Assembly: GCA_019096155.1 (NCBI GenBank)
Contig: JAHCVI010000001.1
Location: forward strand, 4,650,001 to 4,714,000
Length of the DNA: 64,000 nucleotides
Source of the DNA: Staphylotrichum longicolle
Taxonomy: Eukaryota > Ascomycota > Sordariomycetes > Sordariales > Chaetomiaceae
Direction: 5' to 3'
Positions 33,839 through 45,528 of this stretch are shown here, one piece after another. Numbering within the stretch: the stretch's first letter is position 1; the number at the start of each line of letters is the position of its first letter. The notes below the pieces were generated by a model. It saw nothing but the letters and a program-made list of their open reading frames with translations. It did no database searches and was not told the origin of the DNA. Position numbers and translations under genes: made by a program.

Positions 33839-36262
33839 GATGTTTGACTCAACTCAGGGGTTTTGGCGCCCTGGTGTCAAGTAAGACAAGATGCTCTCAA
33901 GATGCCCAAGAAACGAGATGAGGAAGGATGGTGATGAGATGATGAGAGAAACAAGCCCGATGTCGAGTCTCCGGAAGGCCAGCTTTATAGGCATGCTGGA
34001 CTTGTTCTTGCCTCGAGGAGGCCGTCGCGACTCCATCTCCATCCTCCTCGGTCCCAGGAATAGCTTGACAGATCGACACTGCCATGTCCTCTCTGCGGCT
34101 GAAGTGCCGTGTCTCGAATGGCTCGTGATGGATGTTAGTTTCCTGCAGCTCAAGAAGTTGGCAAGGCAGTACGAGTCAAAGACTCCGTCTCGGCGGACCA
34201 ATCCGGTAACAGGAAGGAACAGGATGTCCCAGACAACTGGCCAGTTGCGGCGCAGTGCAAGGCGCATGCGACTCAAGGACAGTGAGTGCAACTCGGACGA
34301 CTGGTTCCTGTGCCGACCCCGGCGTAGGTTCCTCCTTCCCGTCCTCCACAGCAATCCCGTATTTGCAGGACTTGGTGGAGAGAAATGCCTTAGTGCACCA
34401 AAGAAACTGGTTGGTAAGGCGGTGTTGGGTCTGGATGGCGGCTACCAACAATTCCGTTGTATCGATCGATGGTTTTGCTCGTATCTTTTGGGGGTTATGG
34501 TGAACTCGTGTCCTCTGGCCGTTGGTTGTGACTTCCGATGACCGCTGAGTGATGTCACTCTCCGCACCGTATCTGCAAAACTGTGCCGACAACCATCCGC
34601 AAAGCCGAAATCCGGTGTAAAAAAGTTGGGAAGACACTCGCACTGGGTCAATTCCGTCCTCAGATGTTGCGAGCGACTGACAAGCTGATTGGCAGGAACT
34701 GCACGAATTGGCCTTGCGGGGATGGGCAGTGACGGCCGGTTGTCCCACGAGACACACCACATGGTCCACACCTTCCTTTCGGCGCCTCAATCCCGATCTC
34801 TTGTCTCGCGGGGCTATGCACCCTTTGAGCCTTCAGCCTCCTAGTTGTGAGGGCGCGGTGAAGCCTCATTGGTGCGAGAGTCCGTATCAGCCGTCGGCAA
34901 CCAGGCGCGACCGCGGGGCAGATGACACGACGGCCGACATGGAGGCGGGGTGGTTGTTTGCTGCGGCCGCAACGTTGTTGTTTATGAGTCTAATGAGGGG
35001 CGGTGGCTGCTATGGCGGGTCAATCGACAATTGTCGAATGTCATGGTGGTCTGCGGGCTGGAGTGGTTGTTCGTGTCGACGTGTCGTGGTAGATCGATCT
35101 ATTTTGGGGTCAGCTGTTGTCGGCAAGTTGGCTACCGTCTCGGCGCGCTTTACCTCAGCCTCGATCCCTCAACCGGCCCGCGTGTGAGAAGTCGGCGACC
35201 CAAGACTCTAGGTTTCCCAGGCGTGCCCGACGGGAGTGGCGGGCAACTGCCAAGTGCCAACCAAGCGGATGCTGGAATTGTACTGGCGGGCTATTTTCGA
35301 GCATTATGCCGTGCGACGGGGAATGCAGTTGATTTTCTGGTCTTTGATCAAGAGCGTGACACGTCGTTGTGGAATGGCGAGTTGTGGTGGGAAGCTGTGG
35401 CAAGAGGTGAAGAGGAAAGAAATGGAGGCTGGCAATGGTTTGAATTAATCTTTGGAGTGATTGCCTCTCTTTCCTCAAGCTTCAGACTCAGCTGACCCTT
35501 CCTTCCTCGGGTGGTACTGCTTGGGCGGTCATTATTGGCAGGTGCGAAGCCTCAACTGCAGTCAGCGACATGCGAACTTTAAAGCTGTGGGTCCTTTTTC
35601 AGTTATGACGGCGTTGACACTTGCAAACTCGCCGACTCTTTGAAAATATCTTGAATTTCAATCAAAACCTCCGATTGTGTCATATGTGAAGCTGGTCTTG
35701 GCGAAACCTCAAGAACGTGGCGTTGGGCATCGGGTGCATGAAGTGGACCATCATGGTCATGGAAAGTTGTGGAACAGGTGCTCTTGAACTTTGTATCGTT
35801 CAACTGCGCCCTTTTAGCAACGATTTCATCATCTCAGCTGTCGACTTTCTCTCACCAGGTGCAACAGTTCAAGACTCAGGCAGTGGTCACAGTAGGTGAG
35901 AGAGTTTGTGTCTCAGAGAAGTGAGTAGTCCTAATGTGTTTCGTGGCTCAGTACCATCGTTCAAGCTTGAGGGATGAGGTTACCAGGGAAATCTCGCCAA
36001 ATATATCAAGCCTAGCATCGCAAGAAGGCATGTGCTCTTCTTTTGCTGTTTGCTTCTTTTATGGAACAGTCCGAAGTTTTGAACTGATTTGTATGTTTAC
36101 AAGAAGGTCTAAGATGTCCCAGCTCTCTGACCCCGTCCGTCACCAAAATCCTCTTCCAGCCATCACTTTCTTCTCCCGTTCCTTAAACCCAATTGGCAAT
36201 TTCCCCCTTGAGTCGCCATCGATTGATGAGGGAATTCCCCACACGCCAAAGTTACCGTCCAT
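33839..36262. other. Intergenic spacer, about 2.4 kb
   Basis: This is the upstream region of the Cys-repeat gene and the 3' flank of the Thr/Trp protein gene. Apart from a TATA-like box at 33984 nothing is recognisable. Open frames here are short and without domains. Confidence 0.45.
33984..33989 (-). promoter_or_regulatory. TATA-like box of the Cys-repeat gene
   Basis: The minus strand reads CCTATAAAGC here, about 146 bases upstream of the start codon at 33838. Confidence 0.45.
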
Positions 36263-36872
36263 CTAGTAATGGTCATCCTTGGGAGAAGGAAGGCCAGTCT
36301 CCCTTGGTCCAATGCACACCAATGGCAGCTCAGCCGGGTCCGGACCCGGTGGGGTGACCTCTACCCTGCCCCTGCGCTCATCATCACGCTTGCCAAAGTT
36401 GTTAACAGGCTGCTCAGCGGCGGGGGTGGTAGACGGCGTCTCGGTGACCGTCCAGGTCGTGGTCCAGGTTGTCGTCCACGTTGTGGTCCATGTGGTTGTC
36501 CAGCCGGATGAGGATCCTGTCCAACAACGGCGTCAGTCACTTTGTTCTACGCACCGGGAGCTGCAGGGAGGAATTGGAGGCAAAGGTGCCATCTTGAAAG
36601 CAAAGCTTCTTCCTCTGAGACAACCAAAAACGAAAAGAAACAGCATGATTTGACATACCGGTGCTCGAACCTGATGAAGCGGACGTTGACGTCGAGCTGG
36701 ATGTAGTGTAGGTCGTGGGAGCCCAAGGCGGCACGGGGTTGGGGCGCTCAAAGATGAGCTCTGCCCGTTCTCCCGCTGGCATCCTGTCACCGCTTGCAGG
36801 GAGGGGCGCGGCCAAGTCGGATGCCGCGAAAGCCGTGAGGCTGAGGAATGCGAAGAGCGTATTAGACCGCAT
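36263..36872 (-). CDS. Small secreted protein with Thr-Thr-Thr-Trp repeats and a Kex2-type site
   Basis: The predicted protein has 155 residues. Exon 1 is 36872-36659 and exon 2 is 36516-36263. The 142-nt intron (36517-36658) has a GTATGT donor, an ACTGAC branch site and a CAG acceptor. The signal peptide is MRSNTLFAFLSLTAFAAS. A Ser/Thr-rich stretch leads into about four TTTW units, then a Pro-rich tail with a dibasic Lys-Arg site (NFGKRDDERR) typical of Kex2 cleavage. The C-terminal part holds a single Cys. No known domain was recognised. The Thr-rich part is probably O-mannosylated and the protein cell-wall associated or processed (inference). A TATA box lies 48 bases upstream of the ATG, supporting this start. 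Confidence 0.72.
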
Positions 36873-36919
36873 GATGATGGGTATGTCAAACGTCTTTGGT
36901 AGTATATGTAACACGAAGG

Positions 36920-36927
36920 TATTTATA
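36920..36927 (-). promoter_or_regulatory. TATA box of the Thr/Trp-repeat protein gene
   Basis: The minus strand reads TATAAATA, 48 bases before the start codon at 36872. Confidence 0.6.
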
Positions 36928-38276
36928 ACTCGGAACGAATATGAGTGTTTGAAATAGCCAGCCAGGATACAGGACTTCGCGTCTCATGTTTATACCCAGA
37001 ATGATCTTGGAGGAGAAACCAATCAAACAAGGGAGGCTAAGGAGAAACAGACCTGGCTGATTTGAGAATCCCATGCAGATTGCATAAACCCAACATTTGC
37101 AGAGAATTTGAATGCAGGGCAACAGAAACGCGGCTTCTACCTGAGTTTCAAAACCTTAACTACGTGGTAAAGCCCACCGGAGGGCCTGGCCAGCATTTAC
37201 ATATGCATCATGCAGGTGGCAAGTAAAACGACTTTCTTCCATGTTAGTTACTACTTATCAACCATAACCCAAGGATTACTGTCCCCTGAGTGTCTCTTAG
37301 CAACATGTTCGATCTTGCGCCACACCCCCAAGTAGGCAGCGAAAGATGAATTGCTGATTGGTCATCGAGCTTCTAAGGGTTCTGGTGTTGAAGTCAAAAC
37401 TCCCCGGCCGTTCCATGGAGCGTGTCCCATGCACTCTGCAGTCTGCACTAGCTTGCAGCTTGCGGACATTCGGGTCCTAATACACACTTTTGAAACACAT
37501 GCAAAGTGCAAGCTTGTCGAGCCCGCCTCGAAGTCCCTATTTGCGTTGTACTTTGTTTTGAAAACGCGTCGGGCGCGTGAAGGCCAACGAAACGCGGAGT
37601 CCTGTCATCCGCACTCAACTCTCCTCACGAAGGTAGGCACTAGTCGTCTTTTTGAAACCAGACGGACATTGCTTTAAAGACTAATTCAAGTATTACGGCA
37701 TTGCCTGCCGTGAACAAATTCTGGGCATATTAATTGCAGGGTAGCTGATGGTGCCCTCCTCAACTAAGGTACTGTCTTGACCTTTAATTACAACAACAAC
37801 CCACACCTCTTCAATACCCTCTTCTTTTTCCTGGTTTTTATTGGCAGTCTTGCCCAAATTCCCGAGGTCGCTGGTCTTGCCGTCAGTCTGGTCGTTGAAA
37901 AACTCACCAACAAGCTGATGGGCAGTTCTTCCCCGAAATATCCGCCGCTGCTACCATCGACTCGCTCCTTTGTCGGAGGACATCGCCTTCCCGTCTCTGG
38001 ACACTCGGCATTGAGGCTTCCGTCTGTTTAAAAATCAGTTGACAGCGGCTTCCGCCGCCGGCAGTTTCACCCTGGACATCTCAAATGCTGAGATACTCTT
38101 TCCCTCGCGCTGCTACCCGGCCTCGAACCGGCACTGCCACAGCCCCTCTGACGACGATCATCCTGCCTAGTAGCTAATATCAACCAACCAACATCTTCTA
38201 ACCTTCGTTTCCGCTCCCCATCCTTAGCTTCTCATCGCCGCCCTGCTCCGTCTCGTCCAACCGCCTCGCCGCCCTT

Positions 38277-38353
38277 CCCTCCCCGTTCCCATCCGTTGTC
38301 TCTCATCGCCGCCCCTCCCTCCCCGTTCCCATCCGTTGTCTCTCATCGCCGCC
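38277..38353. repeat. Direct repeat of about 37 bp, two copies
   Basis: The segment CCCTCCCCGTTCCCATCCGT continuing through TGTCTCTCATCGCCGCC occurs twice back to back. A related partial copy of its end lies at 38230-38242. Confidence 0.85.
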
Positions 38354-38719
38354 CTGCCTCGCCTTATCCAAACTCCCGCCGGTTGTCCGCGAGCCGCCCC
38401 CGCCGACGCCCTCCGCCCCTCCGCCTCTCCACGCCCTCCGTCCCTCCGTCCCTCCCGACGACCCTCCAGCCCAACTGACAGCAGCAGCGGGTAGCGTAGC
38501 ACAAGACAGAGGAGTCACGACGGCGTGGGCGAAGAGGAGCGGCAGGGGGGGAGCGACAGGGGGAGGGGGTACCTGTTGCGGGGACCAGTGGGAGGGCGAC
38601 GAGGCAGATCGACTGTGGAAGACGGCCGGCCGAGCGGATTGATTTGTCGGCGCGGAGTGGAGGAAAGCGAGAGAGAGAGCCTTCGGCGGCCGAGTCGTGT
38701 GGAGCGGGAGGGACGACGG

Positions 38720-38848
38720 GGTAGGGGGTGATGACGACGATGAAGTTGTCGCGGAACCCCCTGGCGGGGGGGCGGAAGGCAGACAAGACGGTTTGTGGAA
38801 ATCCCGGTGTCTGACTGGAGCGGGTAGGGGGTGATGACGACGATGGAA
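38720..38848. repeat. Dispersed direct repeat in low-complexity region
   Basis: TAGGGGGTGATGACGACGAT appears near 38723 and again near 38825, about 100 bp apart, inside the Pro/Ser-rich open frame. Confidence 0.75.
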
Positions 38849-39622
38849 CAGAGGTGGGGAGGCGAAACCAGGAGGAGGGATGAGGGTTGCAGAGCGAGGA
38901 GAAGGCGAGTCCAGGATGGATTCGGCTGCGGGGAAGCGCCACGGGGGGTTGAGAAATCGCCGTGGGTAGGGTAGTGAAGAGGATGCCGGCGAGACGGGAC
39001 GCCGGCCATGGGGTGAGAGGGGCGACGACTGGTGTGGGCGCGGGCGCGGGTGCTGCGAGGCACCGATGTATGTTTTGAGGCTGCTGCTTGTCGGGGGCCG
39101 GCCAGGCAGTGCTCGAGACCCAAACCGAAAGGTCTGCGACGCCATTCTTGCAAACAACAATAGGGCCATCTTATACTATAAACTATCGTGATATAGTAGA
39201 GTACATTGCCTAGGTTGCTGAACGAGAAAACAGACTAGGAGGAGGTTGGGACCGAAGAAGGGGGGAACTGGACAGGGAGGAGGCTGATGGGATGGAAGGG
39301 GATCAGAAACGAAAAGACTGAAAAGTATAGAGGGAAGAGTTGATGGACAGGAGGTGATCTGCTTTTGATCTGGTTCCACCCTTGTGGCCGATCAAGCCTT
39401 CAATGTTAGCTACCATATCTGTATTGTGTGTTTGCAGATCTCTCCACTTGATGGGAACTTGATGTATGTTGTATGAGCCAACGCCGACGATATATCGCAT
39501 CAGACTTTGCTTCCATTGACGCCATACAGGAACAGAACGAGCAATGTCATAACTTGTCATATATACAGATGGGAATTAAGAGTCTATGTACTGGTCTAAC
39601 CACACACCCCCCCAAACGCCGC

Positions 39623-41672
39623 CTACAACTTGGCATCCCGCTTCTTCTTCTCATACAGCTTCACCTCGACCCCCTGCGCCTCCTTGCCGCCGTCCTTGAG
39701 AATGCGCCGCAGGATCTTGCCGCTGGGGCTCTTGGGGATCTGGTCGACGAACACGATGCCGCCCATGAGCCACTTGTACTTTGCCGTGCGCGACTCGACC
39801 AGCGTCTTGAGCTGGCCGGCCAGCTTCTCGAGGTCGGCACGCGACATGTTCTGGCGGCCGGCGCGGGGCACCACAAAGGCGCGCGGCCACTCGGTGGCCT
39901 CGCTCTTGTCGTAGATGCCGATGACGCCGGCGTCGGCCACGGCCTCGCTGCTGCACAGCACGGCCTCGAGCTCGGCGGGGGCGACCTGGTACGCGCGCAC
40001 CTTGATCAGCTCCTTCAGGCGGTCCGTGATGCGCAGCCGGCCGTTGGGGCACAGCGCGCCGACGTCACCCGTCCGGAACCAGCCGTCGGCCGTCAGGGCG
40101 TCCTCCGTCACCGACATGTCGGGCTTCTGGCCCGCGAGCGCCCCGACGGGCAGGTACGCCGACATCAACCCCTCGGCGCGCACCAGCACCTCGCCCTCCA
40201 CGTCGATCCCCGCCGCGGCGGTCTTCTCCCCGGGCTTCTTAGCGTATCCCTCCCCCTTTGCAATCAGCAGCTCGACGCCCCAGTGCGGCTTGCCCGTGTC
40301 GCCGGCCTGCTCCCGCATCTCCTTCTCCCCCCACCCCCGCTGCAGCGAGGTGCTACACGTCTCGCTCAGGCCGTAGCCCAGCCTCACGCGGAAGCCGCAG
40401 CGCTTGTAGACCTCCTCGACGACCTCGTGGCCGAGCGGGGCGCCGCCCGTCACGGCGGCGACGATGCTCTTGAAGCCGCCGTTCTTGGCGTAGGGCTCGA
40501 CGACGGCGGCCTTGGCCAGCATGACGGCGACGGGCGGGGCCATATGCAGGTAGGTGACCTTGCGGTCCTGGACGGCCTTGAGCACGACCTCGAGGTTGAA
40601 GGCGGGCATGGTGTAGACGGTGCTGCCCGTGGCGACGGCGAGCAGGAAGACGTTGACGAGGCCGAAGACGTGGTAGAAGGGCACGTAGCCGAGCCAGACC
40701 TGGCGCTGGGGCTTGGCGCTATAGTAGTCGGCGTCGTGCCAGATGGAGGCGATGGAGAAGTTGAGGGCATGGTGGGAGAGGAGGACGCCCTTGGAGCGGC
40801 CCGAGGTGCCCGAGGACCAGAGGATAACGGCGGTGCGGGCCGGGGCGGTGGCGGGGTCGAAGACGGTGGTGGTGTTGAGTTTTACGGGGGACGGAGCGAG
40901 GAGGGAGCGCCAGTCGGAGGAGGGGGCGGATGTGGGCTGCGGGGCGGGGTAGGTGTCGGCAGCGGCGTCGACTGTGAAGATGGGCACGGCGGAGAAGAAG
41001 ACGGCGTCTTGTTGCTGGGCCAGGGCTTCCTTCATGGCCGGGAGGCAGGCGGAGGCGGTGATGATGGCGCGCGGGCGGGCGTTCTGGAGGATCCAGGCGA
41101 TCTCGGCGCTCGTCAGGGCGGGCGAGACGAGGGTGGCGGTCATGCCGGCGGCGAGGGTGCCGAAGAAGACCGGGGCGAAGGGCAGGATGTTGGGCAGCTG
41201 GATCAGCACGACGGGGGCGACCTCGGGGCCGGCGGGGCATGTGGGCGTCGGGGGCAGCTTGACGATGTTCTTGGGGTCCAGCCCCAGGCGCAAGAGGCCG
41301 GCGCCGAACGTGAGGGCATCCTTGGAGATCTGGCCCAAGGTGAGGGCGCGGTCTGTGAGTTACGGCCGTCAGCAAAGCCCGGGGTCAAGTGGGAGTTGTG
41401 AGTTGTTGAGGAGATGGACGTGAGTTGGGGTAGTCACAGCCACATGTCTCAGACATGCAGTCCGCCAGGTGCGACCTACTCGACTTGTTGTCCACAAAAA
41501 TGGGTCTGTCGGCTTCGACCCGCGACAGCTTGTGCGCGGGCGGCACAAAGTCGCAGATGGTCTGGAAGGGCTGGCTGAAGGCAAAGGCGAAGGCGTTCTT
41601 GCGTGGCATGGCGCCCGCGGGCGACCCCGCGTAGGCGACTGCTGTGCTGTTGCTGCTGCTGCTCGACGCCAT
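39623..41672 (-). CDS. 4-coumarate-CoA ligase-like acyl-CoA synthetase, probably peroxisomal
   Basis: The predicted protein has 640 residues. Exon 1 is 41672-41480 and exon 2 is 41352-39623, with a 127-nt intron (41353-41479). It has the ANL-superfamily motifs in order: P-loop LWSSGTSGRSKG (about residues 232-243), YGLSETC, the A5/A7 block GWFRTGD, the hinge DRLKELIKVRAYQVAP and the catalytic-lysine motif PKSPSGKILRR. The protein ends in Ala-Lys-Leu, a good type 1 peroxisomal targeting signal. Fungal enzymes of this group activate aromatic or fatty acids to CoA thioesters. The substrate cannot be read from the sequence. The start was chosen at the ATG before ASSSSSNS. The N-terminus carries a Ser-rich extension. 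Confidence 0.88.
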
Positions 41673-43060
41673 TGTGATTGTGTCTTGTGTCGTGTGTGTC
41701 TCTCTGAATTGATCACACCTCAAATGTGCAACAACTCGACAATGGAACTCGACAATCTGCAACTCTGTCTCCAATTATCCTGGCGCCTGGGGTGGCCCCT
41801 CCGATTTATCAGAGGCTATCTCACATTCCTGCCCATTCCTGCCGGGGGCGCATTCGGTCCATCTCAGTGCTTCAACCGCTCGGTTGCCATTGCCCGAGCG
41901 CCGGCTCGCTGGCTCGGGAATTGGGGATTTGGGAAAATGCGTGCTGGCCCTGCAGACGGATCCCTGGCTCCGCCCCGCTTTTGCTTGTCAACCAGGGAGC
42001 GGCAGTTGGTTCCGCGCTTCTGATGGGGTCCCACGGCCGCCCAGGCAAGCCTCAGCTCGGGGTAAAGTTGATGCCACGACCAGAGCGGTCTAGCGCGGCC
42101 ACAGCTGGGCCGGCCAGCGGACTGAGCGGACTGTGGAGCTGTGTCAAACCCGCGGTTATGGGCGCGCTGCATCGCCAGTGGGGGTTTTGCACACGGGAGT
42201 TGGCCAGCTGAGGCCAGTTTGCCCCAGAATGCACCCGTTCACGCACTTGCCTTGCAGAATCACCAATAACCTCGGGATTTGCTGATGGTTGTGCCTATGA
42301 TTAGCCTAAACCGTCGCCCATTCGCACACCAGTGAAGCCAGATTGAGTTGCATGTTTTTGACTTTTCGTTTTCCAAGCCAATTCAATTGGCAGTTGTTGC
42401 TGGTAGAATCTGTGCTTGCACCAGCGCTGGAGTTCTTCACTTTCAAAGTGTACCTAGTAGCAGTGCAGCATCTGCGAATTTACACTGACCTGACTGACGA
42501 TCATCAGGGTCGAAACAAATATCATCAATGTCTCTCCTCGGCCGGTACCTGATCTTGCATCTGCAACCACCCGCCCATCCCATCTGGCCTCATCCTGCAG
42601 GAGCACAGTCTAGTCTCTAGCTGCCGTCTTGGTTTTCGCTTCGAGTGCTCCACGATGACGCCCACATGGGGCCCGGCAGCTAGCCGGTTTCAGTCGATAC
42701 CCAGATCCCCCAACTCGGCTCCCGACAGCGTCGGCGCGGGAGGCTTGCATCTGGTCTCGGGAGCCCTCACCGGCGCGTCCCTTGTGCGACGGTGATGCAC
42801 ATGGCCATGGGCGACTGTCTTGTGTAACAGACGCCATCTCTGGTTCCGGCGGAGTGGCTGAGCCGGTGAACTAGACCTGAATCAAGAGGCACTGTCAAGT
42901 CAAGACACGCAATGAGTTTGGGCAGTCAAGAGTCTCTTGTGAAACAAACAATAGGTAACGGGAGCCCAGGACTGGGTGGCTGAAAATTCGGGAGAGTGAG
43001 GCAAACTGCCATCTTGGATTATCTCGCAATCTAGCCTGCCCGAAATCAAACAACTCTGTT
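41673..43060. other. Intergenic spacer, about 1.4 kb
   Basis: This spacer lies upstream of the ligase gene and downstream of the unrecognised gene. Only short frames without domains. Nothing else was seen. Confidence 0.45.
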
Positions 43061-43554
43061 TCACTCCCTCAAACTATCCCGCCACTGCACAACCCGCGCG
43101 GTCGTGGTCTGGGGCAGGCCCAGCTGCGCCGCCTCTGCGTCCCCAAGCTTGATAATGTCATCTGAAAACATCTCCCCGTTAGCATCACAAGACTACTCAG
43201 AAAGGGACGACAAGCAACTGAGAAAAAAAAAACTCACCACTCCCCTCCAACCTGCCCCCCAAACACCTCACCACCCCCAACTCGACCCCCATCACCCTCT
43301 TGACCATCTCATTCACCGCCACAACCTCCCCCCTCGCCACCGCCCATCCTACCCTCACATCCCCCTCAGTCCGGGACACACCCGCCCACCAGCCCTTCCA
43401 GCCCCCTCCTCACCTCCCAACCTGCCCCACATCACCTGCAGATGCCGCCACTCCCTATTATCCCCGGCTCCCTTGCCCGCGCCCGCAGCCCCGGCCCCTT
43501 CCTCCTCCAACCCCCTCGTCCTCCCCACCACCGCCGCTCCCCTCCTGTGCTTCG

Positions 43555-43590
<36 letters not shown>

Positions 43591-44131
43591 CCCTCCCCCT
43601 GTGCAGCGGCTCCGCCCGCGGCAGAGGCATCGCCCGCCTGCTCTCCGCGGCCATCACCGCCATGCTTCCCGCCAGCAGCGCGGCGAGCTGCAGGACCCGC
43701 CGGGCGTGGGCCGCGACGGCGGGCGTCTGCAGGCACTCGAGGTCGCGGACGAGGCCGAGCGCGGCCGCGAGGCGGGTCGTCTCGTCGACGATGCCCGCGA
43801 GGGCGTCCGCGGCGCCGCGGATGTGGATTTCCGTCTGGGAGTAGGAGGCGATCGAGGCGAGGCTGTGCTGGGCGCGGTCGATGACGGAGGGGAGCGCGTG
43901 GGTGTGGGTGAGGTGTGTTGTAGTAGTAGTAGTAGTTGTTGTTGTTGTCGGTGCTGCTGTGGTTGTTGTTGTCGTCGTGGCGGGGGTGTAGGTGAGGTCG
44001 ATGACGACGCCGCCGCCGCCTGGGTCGGGGAGTTGCTGGTGGCGGGGGGGAAGGGGGAGGTTAGATGAAGATGATGAGGTTATAGTGTGGGATGGGGAGG
44101 AACGGGGGAGGGTGAATGTGAAACTCACCAT
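43061..44131 (-). CDS. Conserved-looking fungal protein of unknown function, one probable frameshift
   Basis: Coding exons are 44131-44129 (just ATG), 44035-43238 and 43161-43061. The first intron begins directly after the start codon (ATG then GTGAGT), has a TCTAAC branch site and a pyrimidine tract before its CAG, so the 3-nt coding exon is credible. The second intron is 43162-43237. The product would have 300 residues. It has a poly-Thr stretch, a helical region (IDRAQHSLASIASYSQTEIH), a poly-Gln tract and a Trp-rich C-terminal part (GGWKGWWAGVSRTEGD) ending VVQWRDSLRE. The C-run at 43402-43406 is one base too short: exon lengths sum to 902, and adding one base gives 903 and joins both good frames. 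I do not recognise a family. Confidence 0.62.
43553..43590 (-). repeat. Poly-Gln trinucleotide repeat (CAG)n
   Basis: About 12 CTG units on the plus strand encode a Gln run on the minus strand in the unrecognised gene. Confidence 0.9.
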
Positions 44132-45528
44132 TGTGGTTGAGGTGAGATGACCTTGGAAGAGCGGTCTCGACAAGTGTGTGTGTGTGTGTGTGTGTGTATG
44201 CGCGGGGGGGTGGGATGGGACGTGGCGGTGAGTGATGAGACGAAGCTTGGCGGTGGGATGCGCGGTTGTAGGGGAGGAGGAAGAGAAAAAGGACGCTCTG
44301 CCTGTGAGGGAGGGCTGAGAACTTGAAGCCTTTCAAGCGAGCTGTATCACGGCCACGGCGCAGGGATGTGCCGTCGAGCTGTGTCTCGGCCACGCCGTCA
44401 CGTCGACGAGTAATCGCGCTGGCTGATACAGACTTGTCTCGACATGTACAACCTGCGAGCCCCCTTTGGTTTTTCAATCCAGCATCTCTTCCTCCGGGTT
44501 AAGTACCCATCCGCTCGGACGGGGGGTCTGCAGACGCTGATCTAATAGTCGGCGGGTTCCTATCACTGTCGAGGTCCACATGATTTGATTTCAGTCGTAG
44601 GTGTCCTTGGTCAGCCGACTTTTTGAAAAAGGGGCGCTTGCGATGCCCTGGCAAACCGACCAAGATGTGGCTTCCCTCCTGCAGCATGATGCTGCTCATC
44701 ATCAAATGTCAGATTCCTGCCATCGGCCCGGCCCTGCTCAAAGGTGCACACTCTCCCCAGCGGGCTCCCGAAACAGGACAGACTCGTCCGTGTCATACAT
44801 CCGGTGGCCGGCGCCACAGCAAAAGTGATGAGAAACCGACGAGTGCCATTGTCTGGGTCTCGGATACCCACCATGGTGCCCGGGCTGCAGAGCCAACCCT
44901 GCCGGTGAATCTGACGTGGCGGGCTCTCGCCCTCTGGAGCCGCCCATCAGAGAGCGCCCCGGTAGCCGCGGTAGCCTCCCGAAATCCGGATGCGGAAAGG
45001 TCACGACTGCGTCTGCGTCTCGCCATTGACCAGTACCAGCCCCGGCCGACGAGCGGTCCTGTTGACCCCTGTCGCCTTCTGAGTGGCGCCTCTTAATATC
45101 TCTGATGCCAGATGTCGGACTGCCAGCACTTTCACCACGCACTCGAGCGCAGATATCGATCCAACGCAGCTTACCTCCTTCCCCTTGAAGAGCCGTGCAG
45201 GGGACAGACAAGGCACAGTCCCGACGCCGGAGGACATATTCGTTCATCTTTTGGCACACCCTATGCAAACACCTGCATGCCGGAACACAATTCTGAGCCG
45301 TCCGCTTTTTATTTTACCCCTGACCCGACTGAGGTGGAGAGAAGGGACGCGCCTCGTCTTGCGCAACGGAGTGACCCGAGGCTCCTGGACCGATGCGCTG
45401 GCAACGGGGACCGGACAAGGCTCGTCAACAATTCATATCGCTTGATTCGTAAAGGGGTATCGTGTAAGCTCGTGGTATATCGACATTCACATCATCCAAA
45501 CCCACGCCTGACTTCCCTCCGCTCCGAC
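44132..45528. other. Intergenic spacer, about 1.4 kb
   Basis: It holds a (TG)n microsatellite at 44174-44198 in the leader of the gene to the left. Otherwise there are no recognisable features between this point and the stop of the glutamine-synthetase-like gene. Confidence 0.45.
44174..44198. repeat. (TG)n microsatellite
   Basis: An uninterrupted TG dinucleotide run of 12 units lies 43 bases upstream of the start codon at 44131. Confidence 0.95.

Larger units (their letters stand above)
36873..39622. other. Intergenic spacer, about 2.7 kb, with low-complexity part
   Basis: 37000-38200 shows nothing recognisable. 38220-39170 is low in complexity, with duplicated segments and a 288-codon Pro/Ser/Arg-rich open frame (minus) that lacks a domain and is probably not a gene. 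Around 39175-39200 there is a small inverted repeat (TACTATA and TATAGTA). Confidence 0.45.

Noticed and set aside
38303..39169. 288-codon minus-strand frame rich in Pro, Ser and Arg
   Set aside because: It consists of low-complexity and duplicated segments and has no domain, signal peptide or splice support.
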